Shown here: positions 8,091 to 16,847 of the stretch, one piece after another
How the letters are laid out: each line of letters opens with the position of its first letter
Numbering within the stretch: the first letter of the stretch is position 1
Assembly: GCA_963702235.1 (NCBI GenBank)
Contig: CAVPBZ010000013.1
Span: 434,001-498,000 of the forward strand
Length of the DNA stretch: 64,000 bases
Source: PALSA-505 sp963702235
GTDB taxonomy: Bacteria; Actinomycetota; Actinomycetes; Streptosporangiales; Streptosporangiaceae
Reading direction: 5' to 3'
Notes under the pieces: generated by a model
Seen by the model: only the letters and a program-made list of their open reading frames with translations
Databases searched by the model: none
What the model was told of the DNA's origin: nothing
Program-made: the position numbers and the translations under genes

Positions 8091-8167
8091 TGGTCGGGGT
8101 GGCCGGATTTGAACCGGCGGCCTCTTCGTCCCGAACGAAGCGCGCTGCCAAGCTGCGCCACACCCCG
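8091..8167 (-). tRNA. tRNA-Pro (anticodon CGG), CCA encoded
   Basis: Minus-strand cloverleaf: acceptor arm CGGGGTG pairs with CACCCCG, discriminator A, then CCA at 8093-8091. The anticodon stem CTTCG/CGAAG holds the loop TTCGGGA, giving anticodon CGG. The T arm GCCGG-TTCAAAT-CCGGC is canonical. Its 3' end faces the accessory region to the left. Confidence 0.95.
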
Positions 8168-8182
8168 CGACCGGAGGGAAGT

Positions 8183-9094
8183 CTAGCCGATCCGCGGGAT
8201 CAGCGTGAGCAGCGTAGCTTCCGGCCGGCAGCAGAACCGGAATGGCGTCCATGGTGAGGTCCCCAGTCCGGCCGACACGTGCAGCCAGGCCGGCCCGGTC
8301 CCGGCCGGATGCCGGCTGAGGCCCCGCGCCCTGGCCCGGTCGATGCCGCAGTTGGTCACCAGCGTCCCGAACCCGGGCAGGCACACCTGGCCGCCATGGG
8401 TGTGCCCGGCGAGCAGCAGGTCGTATCCGTCGGCGACGAACCGGTCCAGCACCCGGGGCTCCGGGGAGTGCGTCACGCCGAGCCGCAGGTCGGCCGCGGG
8501 ATCGGCGGGGCCGGCGATTTTCTTATACCTGTCCCGCTTGATGTGCGCGTCGTGCGTCCCGGCCACCTCGACGTCCAGCTCGCCCGCCTTGACCCGGCCG
8601 CGCCGGTTGTTCAGATCCAGCCAGCCCGCCGCGGTCATGCCCTCGCCGAGCTCCGCCCAGGGCAGGTCGGGAACGTGCCGCCGCCGCTCCTCCGCGCTGG
8701 TCCGCCACAGGTACCGGGTGGGATTCTTGGGCACCGGGGAGTACAGGTCATTCGAGCCGTAGACGAACATGCCGGGCCGGTCGAGCAGCGGGCCGAGCGC
8801 GTCGAGGAGCGGCCGGACCGCCCCGGGGTGCGCGATCGAGTCCCCGGTGTTCACGACAAGATCAGGATCGGTGGCGTCCAGCGACCGGATCCAGGACAGC
8901 AGCCGCGCGCGTCCGGGGGTGAGGTGCACGTCCGACAGGTGCAGGACCCGGACCGGCTTGGCGCCGGCGGGAAGCACCGGTACCTCCAGCGCGCGCAGCA
9001 CGAACCAGTTCCGCTCGATCACCGACGCATAGCCGGCCACGGCGCTCCCGGCCGCGAGGAGCGTGAGCGTGCGAGCAAGATGTCGTGATCGCAT
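8183..9094 (-). CDS. Membrane-anchored metallophosphoesterase
   Basis: 303 residues. A hydrophobic N-terminal segment (residues ~7-25) should anchor it. Metallophosphoesterase motifs appear in order: LHLSDVHL (D-x-H), VNTGDS, YGSNDLY (where the usual GNHD has become GSND), THSPEP and AGHTHGGQ. This is the YkuE-like branch, which hydrolyses phosphoesters with two metal ions. The GNH to GSN change removes the usual His but is common in this branch. It lies next to a YqeY-like gene, as in other actinobacteria. Substrate unknown. Confidence 0.85.
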   Translation of the reverse strand: MRSRHLARTLTLLAAGSAVAGYASVIERNWFVLRALEVPVLPAGAKPVRVLHLSDVHLTPGRARLLSWIRSLDATDPDLVVNTGDSIAHPGAVRPLLDALGPLLDRPGMFVYGSNDLYSPVPKNPTRYLWRTSAEERRRHVPDLPWAELGEGMTAAGWLDLNNRRGRVKAGELDVEVAGTHDAHIKRDRYKKIAGPADPAADLRLGVTHSPEPRVLDRFVADGYDLLLAGHTHGGQVCLPGFGTLVTNCGIDRARARGLSRHPAGTGPAWLHVSAGLGTSPWTPFRFCCRPEATLLTLIPRIG

Positions 9095-9196
9095 CCACTC
9101 ATGGTGCCATGGCCGCTGCCCTGCTCGTCGCCCCCGGCCCGGCCGCCTGGCCCGGCCGCCTGGCCGGGGCGGCGGGCCGCGCGGCAGGATTGTGCC

Positions 9197-9652
9197 ATGC
9201 CTGAACTCAAGAACCGGCTCCGCGCCGACCTGACCACGTCCATGAAGGCCCGCGACCAGGTGCGCACGCGGACGCTCCGGATGGCGCTCACCTCGGTGGC
9301 GAACGAGGAGGTATCGGGCGCGACCGCGCGCGAGCTCACCGACGACGAGGTGCTGAAGGTCCTCACCAAGGAGGCGAAGAAGCGCAAGGACGCCGCGGAG
9401 GCTTTTGCCGCTGCTGGCCGGGAAAGCCAGGCAGCAGCCGAACGCGCCGAAGGCGAGGTGCTGGCCGGCTACCTGCCGGCTCAGTTGTCCGACGAGGATC
9501 TGGCGCAGATCGTGGCCGCCGCGATCCAGGAGACAGGCGCGTCCGGGATGTCAGCGATGGGCCAGGTGATGCGGGCGGCTGCGCAGCAGGTGGCCGGCCG
9601 CGCCGAGGGCGCCCGGGTGGCCGCCGAGGTGCGCCGCAGGCTCAGCGCGTGA
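9197..9652 (+). CDS. GatB/YqeY domain protein
   Basis: 151 residues. MPELKNRLRADLTTSMKARD starts the protein and the YqeY helical bundle follows, with LTDDEVLKVLTKEAKKRKDA and the EVLAGYLPAQLSDEDL segment typical of the family. It is related to the tail domain of the GatB amidotransferase subunit and is thought to touch tRNA, but the stand-alone role is not settled. The ATG at 9197 gives the family's standard N-terminus. It ends one base before the stop of the convergent PBP gene. Confidence 0.88.
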   Translation: MPELKNRLRADLTTSMKARDQVRTRTLRMALTSVANEEVSGATARELTDDEVLKVLTKEAKKRKDAAEAFAAAGRESQAAAERAEGEVLAGYLPAQLSDEDLAQIVAAAIQETGASGMSAMGQVMRAAAQQVAGRAEGARVAAEVRRRLSA

Positions 9653-11956
9653 TCAGTGCGTCGGGGGGACGCCGTGACCCGTTCCCCCGCCGCCCCCGCG
9701 GCCCGGCTTGCCCGGGCCCGGGTTGTTGCCGGGCTTGGGTGCCTTGGGCTGCACCACGTTCTGCCCGTTGCCCATGCTGAAGAGCTGGCTGGTGGGAGGC
9801 ACGGTCCCGAAAGGCACCGCGGGACCGAGGGCGGCGTGCTCGAACGTGAGCTGCCAGGTGGCCCCCGGCGCGTTATCACCGAACATCGTCCCGCAACTGT
9901 ACCCAGCGAGGTTGTCCCGGTAGCAGCCGTAGGGATACCCCGACATGTACACGGTGTGGGTGGGGCCGCCCACCCACACGTACCCGGCCAGGGTAGGCGT
10001 GTAGCCGCCGAACGCCGCCGAGGGCGGCGAGGTGCCGGAGCCGCCCGCGGTGCCCGTCTTGGCTGCCGCCGGGCGGCCGATACCTCCTCTGTTGGCGGCG
10101 GTCGCGCCCGGTGCGGTGAGCACTCCCTGCAGGATGTAGTTGACCGCGGACGCGATGGTTGACGACATGACCCGGTGACAGCCGGCCTTCGGCACCGGCA
10201 GGCTCTTGCCGGTATCGGCCACCATCTTGCTGATCGCGACGGGCGCGCAGTAGATGCCGCCGGCGGCGACGGTCGCATAGGCCGCGGCCATGGACATCGG
10301 CGCGACGTTGGCCGAGCCGAGCGTGAACGACGCCAGGTCATCCGCGGGTGGCTGTCCTCCGTACGGCTTGAACAGCGAGGTACCGTTCCCCCAGGTCATG
10401 CCCAGGTGTGCGGCGGTCGTCACCACGTTGCACAGGCCGACCTTCTGCTCCAGCGCCGCATAGAACGTATTGATCGAGGAGGTAGTGCCGGTGTACAGCG
10501 AGTACGTCCCTTTGTCGCCGAGGCTGGCGTTGACCAGCTGATACGGCCCGACCGACTGGCCGTTGCAGTTGCTGTTGCCGGTGATAACCGCGTGGTTCTG
10601 CACGTTCATCGTGTATCCGAACGGTATGCTCTGCTCCAGCGCGGTGATCAGGGTGAACAGCTTGGATGACGACCCGGTCTGCACGCCGACGCCACCGTCG
10701 TACGGAGTGGTCGCGGCGTAGTCGATGGTGGTCAGGCCGGGGCCGTTCCCGTATCCCCTGTCCTCGGCGATGGCCCGGATCTGGCCGGTACCGGGCTGGA
10801 TGAGCGCCTCGGCGTCGGCGAGCCTGCCCGGGTTGATACCGGCGTTGTGCCCCGGCAGCGTGTAGTTGACCGCGTAGTTCGCGGCCCGCTGGTCCTGCAT
10901 GTTGAGCGTGGTGTAGATCTTCAGGCCGCCCTTGGCCAGCAGGTTGGCCCGGTCCTGCGGGGTCTTGCCGAGTTGCGTGTCCCGCAGCACCGCCTGCACC
11001 GCGTAGTCGCAGAAAAAGGCCGCTGACTGGGCCGAGGCGCTCGTGCATCCGTTCTGCTGCTGGGTGACGTGCAGGTTGAGGCCCTTTTTCTCGGTGGCGG
11101 CCGCGGCCGCGTTCGAGATCATGCCGAGCTGCGCCATCCGGGCCAGGACGGTGTTGCGGCGCTGCACCGCGGTGCCGGGGTGCTGGAGCGGGTCATAGGC
11201 GGAGGGGTTCTCCACCATGCCGGCCAGCAGGGCGGACTGGGCCAGGTTGAGTCTCTTCGCGCTCCGGCCGAAGTAGGTCTCCGCGGCGACCTGCACGCCG
11301 ACGGCGAGGTTGCCGAAGTACGCGTCGTTGAGGTAGCCGGCCAGGATCTGGTTGCGGGACATCTGATGCTCGACCGCGATGGCCAGCCGCAACTCGTGGA
11401 TCTTCCTGGCGAGCGTGTCCGTGGTCGCGCCCTGCGCCGCCGTCGGGTTGGGCGCGGTCAGGATCAGCACGTTCTTCACGTACTGCTGGGCGAGCGTGGA
11501 GCCGCCCTGCACGGGCTTGTGCTGAAGGTTGTTGATCAGCGCGCGTACGGTGCCCTTGAAGTCGAGCGCACCGTGCTGGTAGTACCTGGAGTCCTCGATC
11601 GCGACGACGGCATTGCGCATGGTGGGCGCGATCTGGCTGAAACTGACCGGGAACCGGTCGATCCCGCCCGCGGTCACCACCTGGACCTTGCCCGGCTTGT
11701 AGTAGTACGAGGCGTTCACGTTGTAGATGTACGCGAGCAGGTGGCCCTGGCTGTCCAGGATCTCCGATCGCTGCGGCACCTCGCCGAGCGCCTGGGTGGA
11801 CAGCGAGTCGAACTTGTTGGCCTCGTTCTTGATGAGGATGCCAGCCCCGCCGACGGCGGGGACCGCGACCGCGGCGGCGAGCACGCCGCCGACCGCCGCC
11901 ATCACGATGAGGCGGCCGACCAGGCTCCCCTTGCTGACATGATCTGAGCTGAACAC
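9653..11956 (-). CDS. Bifunctional class A penicillin-binding protein
   Basis: 767 residues. A transmembrane segment lies at ~16-42. The GT51 glycosyltransferase domain has its catalytic Glu in EDSRYYQHGALD (Glu121) and a GGSTLAQQYVKN motif at ~151. The transpeptidase domain has SxxK at 429-432 (SSSK), SxN at 494-496 and KTG at 633-635, all intact. A Gly/Pro-rich tail closes the protein. It polymerises and cross-links peptidoglycan outside the membrane. In Streptomyces a PBP also neighbours wblA, so the context is conserved. Confidence 0.93.
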   Translation of the reverse strand: MFSSDHVSKGSLVGRLIVMAAVGGVLAAAVAVPAVGGAGILIKNEANKFDSLSTQALGEVPQRSEILDSQGHLLAYIYNVNASYYYKPGKVQVVTAGGIDRFPVSFSQIAPTMRNAVVAIEDSRYYQHGALDFKGTVRALINNLQHKPVQGGSTLAQQYVKNVLILTAPNPTAAQGATTDTLARKIHELRLAIAVEHQMSRNQILAGYLNDAYFGNLAVGVQVAAETYFGRSAKRLNLAQSALLAGMVENPSAYDPLQHPGTAVQRRNTVLARMAQLGMISNAAAAATEKKGLNLHVTQQQNGCTSASAQSAAFFCDYAVQAVLRDTQLGKTPQDRANLLAKGGLKIYTTLNMQDQRAANYAVNYTLPGHNAGINPGRLADAEALIQPGTGQIRAIAEDRGYGNGPGLTTIDYAATTPYDGGVGVQTGSSSKLFTLITALEQSIPFGYTMNVQNHAVITGNSNCNGQSVGPYQLVNASLGDKGTYSLYTGTTSSINTFYAALEQKVGLCNVVTTAAHLGMTWGNGTSLFKPYGGQPPADDLASFTLGSANVAPMSMAAAYATVAAGGIYCAPVAISKMVADTGKSLPVPKAGCHRVMSSTIASAVNYILQGVLTAPGATAANRGGIGRPAAAKTGTAGGSGTSPPSAAFGGYTPTLAGYVWVGGPTHTVYMSGYPYGCYRDNLAGYSCGTMFGDNAPGATWQLTFEHAALGPAVPFGTVPPTSQLFSMGNGQNVVQPKAPKPGNNPGPGKPGRGGGGGTGHGVPPTH

Positions 11957-12287
11957 GCCCTCAGGGTACGCCAGCCGGTTCTAGGATCCGCCCCAATCGC
12001 CATCTCCGCACGTGCCCGGGAACCGGTTGCGGACACGCAGAGTAGCTGAGGTGGGACTTGAGGTAGTTATACGTGCCGCCTGGCATGGCCCAGAAGGGCT
12101 ATCTCAGAAATGGGCCCTACGAGGTCTGGCACTGCGGACCGGACTTCCGTATGTTTCTCTATCACGGCCATGGCAGCGAGGCCCGACGGCCGTCGGTCGG
12201 GCCGCCCATCGGCCGGGGACCGCAACTGAACGCCAGGCAGCGCGGATTTATGGGGCGCAGCCGTGACGATCGAAGGAGTGGGGCCAA
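11957..12287. other. Divergent PBP-wblA intergenic region
   Basis: 331 bases without a gene, so wblA probably has a long 5' untranslated region. A TTATAC element at 12067-12072 could be a -10 for wblA, but no good -35 matches it. I see no recognisable riboswitch. Confidence 0.4.
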
Positions 12288-12587
12288 ATGTGGATCACGG
12301 ACTGGACTGTCCGCGCGGCGTGCAAGGGCACGGACCCTGACGAGCTTTTCGTCCAGGGCGCGGCGCAGAACAGGGCCAAGCTGATCTGCCGGGGCTGCCC
12401 AGTGCGAACCGAGTGCCTTGCCGACGCCCTGGACAACAGGATCGAGTTCGGCGTGTGGGGCGGGATGACCGAGCGGGAGCGCCGCGCACTGCTGCGCCGC
12501 CGGCCGGACGTCGCGTCCTGGCGCGAGCTGCTTGAGCACGCGAGGAACACGTACGAGCGCGATGCAGACGAGCTGGTGGCGAGCTAG
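12288..12587 (+). CDS. wblA: WhiB-family iron-sulfur regulator, WblA type
   Basis: 99 residues. The four cluster cysteines are visible: one in RAACKGTDP, then CRGCPVRTEC gives C-x2-C-x5-C. The GVWGG turn and the basic ERRALLRRRP tail bind sigma factor and DNA in this family. The stretch DPDELFVQGAAQNRAK and the later EFGVWGGMTERERRALLRRRP closely match the WblA type, a global regulator of development and antibiotic production in Streptomyces (WhiB4 in mycobacteria). The ATG follows AAGGAG. PBP and ArsA-like neighbours also match the wblA locus. Confidence 0.9.
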   Translation: MWITDWTVRAACKGTDPDELFVQGAAQNRAKLICRGCPVRTECLADALDNRIEFGVWGGMTERERRALLRRRPDVASWRELLEHARNTYERDADELVAS

Positions 12588-12594
12588 CCACCAG
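12573..12594 (+). terminator. Hairpin overlapping the wblA stop codon
   Basis: CTGGTGGC-GAGCTA-GCCACCAG, a perfect 8-bp stem. It has no U-tract, as is common for actinomycete terminators. Confidence 0.6.
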
Positions 12595-12628
12595 CCGGAG
12601 ACGAGCTAGCCACCCCTGTGTTTTCTGT

Positions 12629-12649
12629 CTAGCGAGATTTTCTCGCTAG
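12629..12649. terminator. Hairpin at the end of the ArsA-like gene
   Basis: CTAGCGAGA-TTT-TCTCGCTAG, a perfect 9-bp stem covering the stop codon of the minus-strand ArsA-like gene and facing wblA. It probably stops transcription from both sides. Confidence 0.6.
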
Positions 12650-13863
12650 CCCGCTGGCTGAGCGGCGGGATTCTCCCCGGCCAGCGACTCCCCGATTGCC
12701 CGCAGACCAGCCAGGTCATGCACGTCCTCCGGACGGGCAGGGATTTCGGCTACCGGCACCGATGGGTGCGCGGCGACGAAATGCTCGGCCAGGCGGCGCT
12801 CACGGGTGCCCAGCTGCATGCGTTCGGCGTGCAGCCGCAGTGCCGCCTCGGCGAGCGGGTAGCGCGCGCTGTGCGGGCCGTCCCGGCCCTCGCCACCGGG
12901 GCGTGCCCCGTTGCCGTTCTGCAGCGTCTCCGCCGCGGCCAGGCTGCGGGCGGCGGACAGCCGGGCCGCCCGGGCCCGGTGCACCCGGTTGACGACGAGC
13001 CCGGCGAGCGGCATCCGGTCCCTGGACAGCCGCTCGACGAAGTATGACGCCTCGCGCAGCGCGTCCGGCTCGGGGGCGGCGATCACCAGGAACGCCGTGC
13101 CCGGCGTCTGCAGCAGCCGGTAGGTGTAGTCCGCCCGCTCGCGGAACCCGCCGAACATGGTGTCCAGGGCGGTCACGAACGTCTGCACGTCCCGCAGGAC
13201 CTGCGCGCCGAGTACCTTGGTGAGCACGTTGGTGACCAGCGAGAAACCCGTGTTGAGCACCTTCAGGTAGGCCCGCCCGCCGACCTTGGCCGGCCCGGTG
13301 AGCAGCCGGATCAGCTTGCCGTCGAGGAACCGGCCGAGCCGCTGCGGCGCGTCAAGGAAATCGAGGGCGCTCCGGCTCGGCGGGGTATCCACCACGATCA
13401 GGTCCCACTCTTCGGCCCGGCGCAGCTGGCCGAGCTTCTCCATCGCCATGTACTCCTGCGTGCCGGCGAAGCTCGACGACAGCGACTGGTAGAAGGGGTT
13501 GGCCAGGATCTGGGTGGCGCGGTCCGGGTCGGAGTGCGCTTCGACGATCTCGTCGAAGGTCCGCTTCATGTCGAGCATCATCGCGTGCAGGCTGCCGCCC
13601 GCTGAGGTGTCGCTGCCCTGCACCGGCCGCGGGGTGTTGTCCAGCGAGGTCAGGCCCATCGACTGGGCCAGCCTGCGGGCGGGGTTGACGGTCAGCACGA
13701 CGACCCGCCGGCCTCGCTCGGCGGCGCGCAGGCCGACCGCGGCCGCGACCGTGGTCTTGCCCACCCCGCCGGAGCCGCAGCAGACGATGATGCGGGTCCG
13801 CGGGTCGTCGGCGAGCCGGTCGGTGTCCAGCCGGCTGTACTGGCCGGCGCGACCAGAGTCCAT
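12646..13863 (-). CDS. ArsA/GET3-like ATPase, second of a pair
   Basis: 405 residues of the deviant Walker A (SIMIBI) ATPase class: CGSGGVGKTT at residues ~30-39, switch-I-like NPARRLAQSMG, and DLIVVDTPPSRSALDFLDAP for switch II. A ~35-residue Gly/Arg-rich insert lies near residue 320. These actinobacterial proteins resemble arsenite-pump and tail-anchor-targeting ATPases, but no ars genes are near and the role is unknown. It follows its paralogue after one base (TGA-C-ATG), so the two likely form a heterodimer. The pair next to wblA is conserved in Streptomyces. Confidence 0.85.
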   Translation of the reverse strand: MDSGRAGQYSRLDTDRLADDPRTRIIVCCGSGGVGKTTVAAAVGLRAAERGRRVVVLTVNPARRLAQSMGLTSLDNTPRPVQGSDTSAGGSLHAMMLDMKRTFDEIVEAHSDPDRATQILANPFYQSLSSSFAGTQEYMAMEKLGQLRRAEEWDLIVVDTPPSRSALDFLDAPQRLGRFLDGKLIRLLTGPAKVGGRAYLKVLNTGFSLVTNVLTKVLGAQVLRDVQTFVTALDTMFGGFRERADYTYRLLQTPGTAFLVIAAPEPDALREASYFVERLSRDRMPLAGLVVNRVHRARAARLSAARSLAAAETLQNGNGARPGGEGRDGPHSARYPLAEAALRLHAERMQLGTRERRLAEHFVAAHPSVPVAEIPARPEDVHDLAGLRAIGESLAGENPAAQPAG

Positions 13864-13864
13864 G

Positions 13865-14878
13865 TCAGGCCGCTCCCTGTTCGCGCAGCTCCTCGGCCAG
13901 CCGGTACAGGCCGCCCAGGTCCATCCCGTCCGGGATCAGCGGCAGGTTGTAGCGCGGCTGTTCCGCCGCTGCCAGGCGGCGCCGCTCACTGCGCTGCAGC
14001 TCCACCGCCCTGGCGTGCTCGGCCAGGTCGGCGGCGAGGTCGGCGGCCAGCGACCGGCTGTCATCGATGCCCGCAGCCTTGAGCCCCATGGCCAGCTCGC
14101 CGGCGTCCAGCGTCCCGTCCCTGGCGGCGGTCAGCTCCGCCGGGCTGAGCACGGCGGGACGCATCATGTTGATCATGATCCCGCCGACCTGGTAGCCGCT
14201 GTGCGCCTGATCGCGCAGCTCGGCGACCCCGTCGAGAGTCTCCTGCACCGGCATCTCCTCGAGCACGGTGACGAAGTGCACGGCGGTCTGCGGTGAGCGG
14301 ATGACGCTCTGCACGGTGTCCGCGTGGCCGCGGATCGGTCCCACCCGGGCCAGCCCGGACACCTCGGTGGCCACGTTGAGGAACCGGCCGATCCGGCCGG
14401 TGGGCGGGGCGTCCATCACGACCGCGTCGTAGACGTGCCGCTGTCCCTTCCGCCTGCGCACCGCCTCGGCCGCCTTGCCGATCAACAGTACGTCGCGCAA
14501 GCCGGGGGCGAGCGTGGTGACGAAGTCCACGACGCCGAGCTTGGTCAGCGCCTGGCCGGCGTGCCGCAGGTTGTAGAACATCGCCAGGTACTCCAGCAGC
14601 GCCTCTTCGGGATCCGCGGCGAGCGCGTAGACGTCGCCGCCCTGCCTCGGCCCGCTGGCCGGGCCCACGGCGACTTTCCGCTCCCCGTAGGGAAGCGGCG
14701 GGACGTCGAAGAGCTGCGCTATCCCCTGGCGGCCCTCGACTTCCATCAGCAGCACGTTCCGGCCGTGCGAGGCGAGCGCCAGTGCGAGCGCCGCAGCCAC
14801 CGTCGTCTTGCCCGTTCCGCCCTTGCCGGTGACGACGTGCAGCCGCACGCCGTCCCAGTCGGTGTCGCGAGCGCTCAC
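13865..14878 (-). CDS. ArsA/GET3-like ATPase, first of a pair
   Basis: 337 residues. The deviant Walker A is GKGGTGKTT (residues ~18-26), with both lysines that mark the dimerising ArsA/MinD class. AVVMDAPPTGRIGRFLNVA is the switch-II region. It is the upstream gene of the two-gene operon, with a frame separated by one base from the second ATPase. It probably works with that partner as a nucleotide-driven dimer. Substrate or client unknown. Confidence 0.87.
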   Translation of the reverse strand: MSARDTDWDGVRLHVVTGKGGTGKTTVAAALALALASHGRNVLLMEVEGRQGIAQLFDVPPLPYGERKVAVGPASGPRQGGDVYALAADPEEALLEYLAMFYNLRHAGQALTKLGVVDFVTTLAPGLRDVLLIGKAAEAVRRRKGQRHVYDAVVMDAPPTGRIGRFLNVATEVSGLARVGPIRGHADTVQSVIRSPQTAVHFVTVLEEMPVQETLDGVAELRDQAHSGYQVGGIMINMMRPAVLSPAELTAARDGTLDAGELAMGLKAAGIDDSRSLAADLAADLAEHARAVELQRSERRRLAAAEQPRYNLPLIPDGMDLGGLYRLAEELREQGAA

Positions 14879-15051
14879 GAGTATGGAGGCTATCTCTGCC
14901 TGTGCACCGGTTTCTCCTCATCCCCGGCAGGCGGCCGGTCCGGGCCCAGGTCGCGGCGGTGCGGCCGTGGCGGCTGGCGCATGACGTAATTGTCACTAGG
15001 CTGGGCCGCATAGGCCATGCGGTCGGTGAACCCGGAGAGAAGGTGTTCGAG

Positions 15052-16071
15052 ATGATCGCCGCGATTGTGGTCATCCTCGTGATCATCGTGCTGGGCGGCA
15101 TTATCGCCGCGTCTCGCTCTATCCGCATCGTGCAGCAGTTCGAGCAGGGCATCGTGTTCAGGTTCGGCCGGATCGAGACCAAGCCGCGCGGGCCGGGAAT
15201 TACCTGGATCCGGCCGATCGGCGACCGCATGCAGAAGGTCAACATGCAGATCGTCGCGATGGCGGTTCCGGCTCAGGACGGCATCACCAAGGACAACGTG
15301 ACCGTCCGGGTGGACGCGGTGGTGTACTTCCGGGTGGTCAACCCGATCAAGGCCGTTGTCAACGTGCAGAACTACCTGTTCGCCATCTCGCAGCAGGCGC
15401 AGACGTCGCTCCGCTCGATCATCGGCCAGTCCGAGATGGACCAGCTGCTCGCCGAGCGCGACTCGGTCAACCGGGAGCTGCGCCGGATCATCGACGAGCC
15501 GACCGAGGGACCCTGGGGAATCAGGGTCGAGCGGGTGGAGATCAAGGACGTCTCGCTGCCCGAGAGCATGAAGCGGTCCATGTCCCGGCAGGCCGAGGCG
15601 GAACGGGAGCGCCGCGCGCGCATCATCTCCGCCGACGGCGAGTACCAGGCGTCCAAGCGGCTCGCCGCCGCGGCCAACGTGATGGCGCGGGATCCCGCGG
15701 CGCTGCAGCTGCGGCTGCTGCAGACCGTCGTCGAGGTGGCCGCCGAGAAGAACAGCACGCTGGTCATGCCGGTCCCGGTCGAGCTGCTCAGGTTCTTCGA
15801 GAAGAACGCGCCGCCGCCGCAGGGCGAGGCACGCGCCATGCCGCAAGACCTCGGTGATGCCGAGGTCGAGGCGGCCGAGGCGGCGATCGGCTCGACCTCC
15901 ACCGCCGCGCTCGAGCCCGACCACATCCCGCCGGTTCCCGAGGTGGAGGCGGCGCCGGAGACGCCGCCGGTGCCCGAGGTCGAGCCCGTCGCCGGGCTGG
16001 ACGCCGTACCGGGCAACGGGGCGGAGCCGGTGACCGCCGACACCGACCCGATCCGCCAGCCGAAGACCTGA
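15052..16071 (+). CDS. SPFH/Band 7 membrane protein (slipin type)
   Basis: 339 residues. The N-terminus is a hydrophobic anchor (IAAIVVILVIIVLGGIIAA), then the SPFH domain with FEQGIVFRFGRI, VRVDAVVYFRVVNP, a coiled coil (RQAEAERERRARIISADGEYQA) and a Pro/Glu/Val-rich tail of ~80 residues. Slipins scaffold membrane microdomains; partner proteases are often nearby but none is here. GGAGAGAAGG upstream fixes the ATG at 15052; a longer frame opens upstream without such support. It is divergent from the ArsA pair. Confidence 0.9.
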   Translation: MIAAIVVILVIIVLGGIIAASRSIRIVQQFEQGIVFRFGRIETKPRGPGITWIRPIGDRMQKVNMQIVAMAVPAQDGITKDNVTVRVDAVVYFRVVNPIKAVVNVQNYLFAISQQAQTSLRSIIGQSEMDQLLAERDSVNRELRRIIDEPTEGPWGIRVERVEIKDVSLPESMKRSMSRQAEAERERRARIISADGEYQASKRLAAAANVMARDPAALQLRLLQTVVEVAAEKNSTLVMPVPVELLRFFEKNAPPPQGEARAMPQDLGDAEVEAAEAAIGSTSTAALEPDHIPPVPEVEAAPETPPVPEVEPVAGLDAVPGNGAEPVTADTDPIRQPKT

Positions 16072-16120
16072 CCCGGCCGCCGGGCTGCGTGCGGGCAGCC
16101 CGGTTGACTAGGGTCGAGCC

Positions 16121-16276
16121 ATGCAGAAATGGGAGTACGCGACCGCACCGCTGCTGGTGCACGCCACCAAGCAGATCCTCGACAACTGGGGAGATGACGG
16201 CTGGGAGCTCGTGGCTGTGGTCCCCGGCCCCAGCCAGGAGCAGCTCGTGGCGTACCTGAAGCGGCCGAAGGAGTGA
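16121..16276 (+). CDS. DUF4177-type small protein (51 aa)
   Basis: 51 residues starting MQKWEYATAPLLVHATKQI, with the NWGDDGWELVAVVPGP motif typical of DUF4177-like proteins. The function is unknown. Its stop overlaps the GTG of the RidA gene by four bases (GTGA), so it is coupled to it. Similar small genes sit before RidA in other actinobacteria. Confidence 0.85.
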   Translation: MQKWEYATAPLLVHATKQILDNWGDDGWELVAVVPGPSQEQLVAYLKRPKE

Positions 16277-16740
16277 GCTCGGCCGGTGACCGGCTGGCGG
16301 CGCTCGGGCTCGCGCTTCCGCAGGTGGCCGCCCCCGTCGCGGCCTATCTGCCCGCGGTGCGTACCGGGCGCTACGTGTACACCGCGGGACAGCTCCCGAT
16401 GGCCGAGGGCAAGCTGCTCGCGACCGGCAAGGTGGGCGCCGAGATCAGCGCCGAGGAGGCCGCCCGGCTGGCCGGCACCTGCGCGCTGAACGCGCTCGCC
16501 GCGGTGGCTTCGGTCGGCGGCGGGCTGCCGGGCATCCGGCGCATCGTCAAGGTCACCGGCTTCGTGGCCAGCTCGCCCGGGTTCACCAGGCAGGCCCAGG
16601 TCCTCAACGGTGCGAGCGAGCTGTTGCTGGAGGTGCTCGGCGAGTCGGGCCGGCACGCCAGGAGCGCGGTCGGGGTCGCGGTACTGCCGCTGGACGCGCC
16701 GGTCGAGGTCGAGCTGATCGCCGAGGTCGGCGACGATTAG
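16273..16740 (+). CDS. RidA family protein
   Basis: 155 residues of the RidA/YjgF fold, enzymes that hydrolyse reactive enamine/imine intermediates. Visible: the GRYVYTAGQLPMAEGKLL strand region, the KVTGFVASSPGF segment and a C-terminal VEVELIAEV. The usual active-site Arg of canonical RidA (in R-C-T motifs) is not obvious, so this may be a non-deaminase branch. GTG start overlaps the preceding stop. With the NUDIX and metallo-hydrolase genes next, a metabolite-repair operon is plausible. Confidence 0.82.
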   Translation: MSSAGDRLAALGLALPQVAAPVAAYLPAVRTGRYVYTAGQLPMAEGKLLATGKVGAEISAEEAARLAGTCALNALAAVASVGGGLPGIRRIVKVTGFVASSPGFTRQAQVLNGASELLLEVLGESGRHARSAVGVAVLPLDAPVEVELIAEVGDD

Positions 16741-16847
16741 GGGGTCGATCCGCGCATTGCTGCCCGCCTCAGGGCGGCGAACCGCGCGTCGACGCCCGGG
16801 AACGGACACGGCAAGGAGGGATCACGATCGGGCGCTCACGGCTGAAG

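Noticed and set aside
12012..12266. Short plus-strand frames upstream of wblA
   Set aside because: No ribosome binding site, no domain, and non-coding composition; treated as the wblA leader.
14061..15245. A 394-codon minus frame over the ArsA-like gene and SPFH start
   Set aside because: It is out of frame with the ArsA-like ATPase and antisense to the SPFH gene.
15052..16071. Membrane protease partner expected beside the SPFH gene
   Set aside because: No NfeD-like or protease gene is found next to it.
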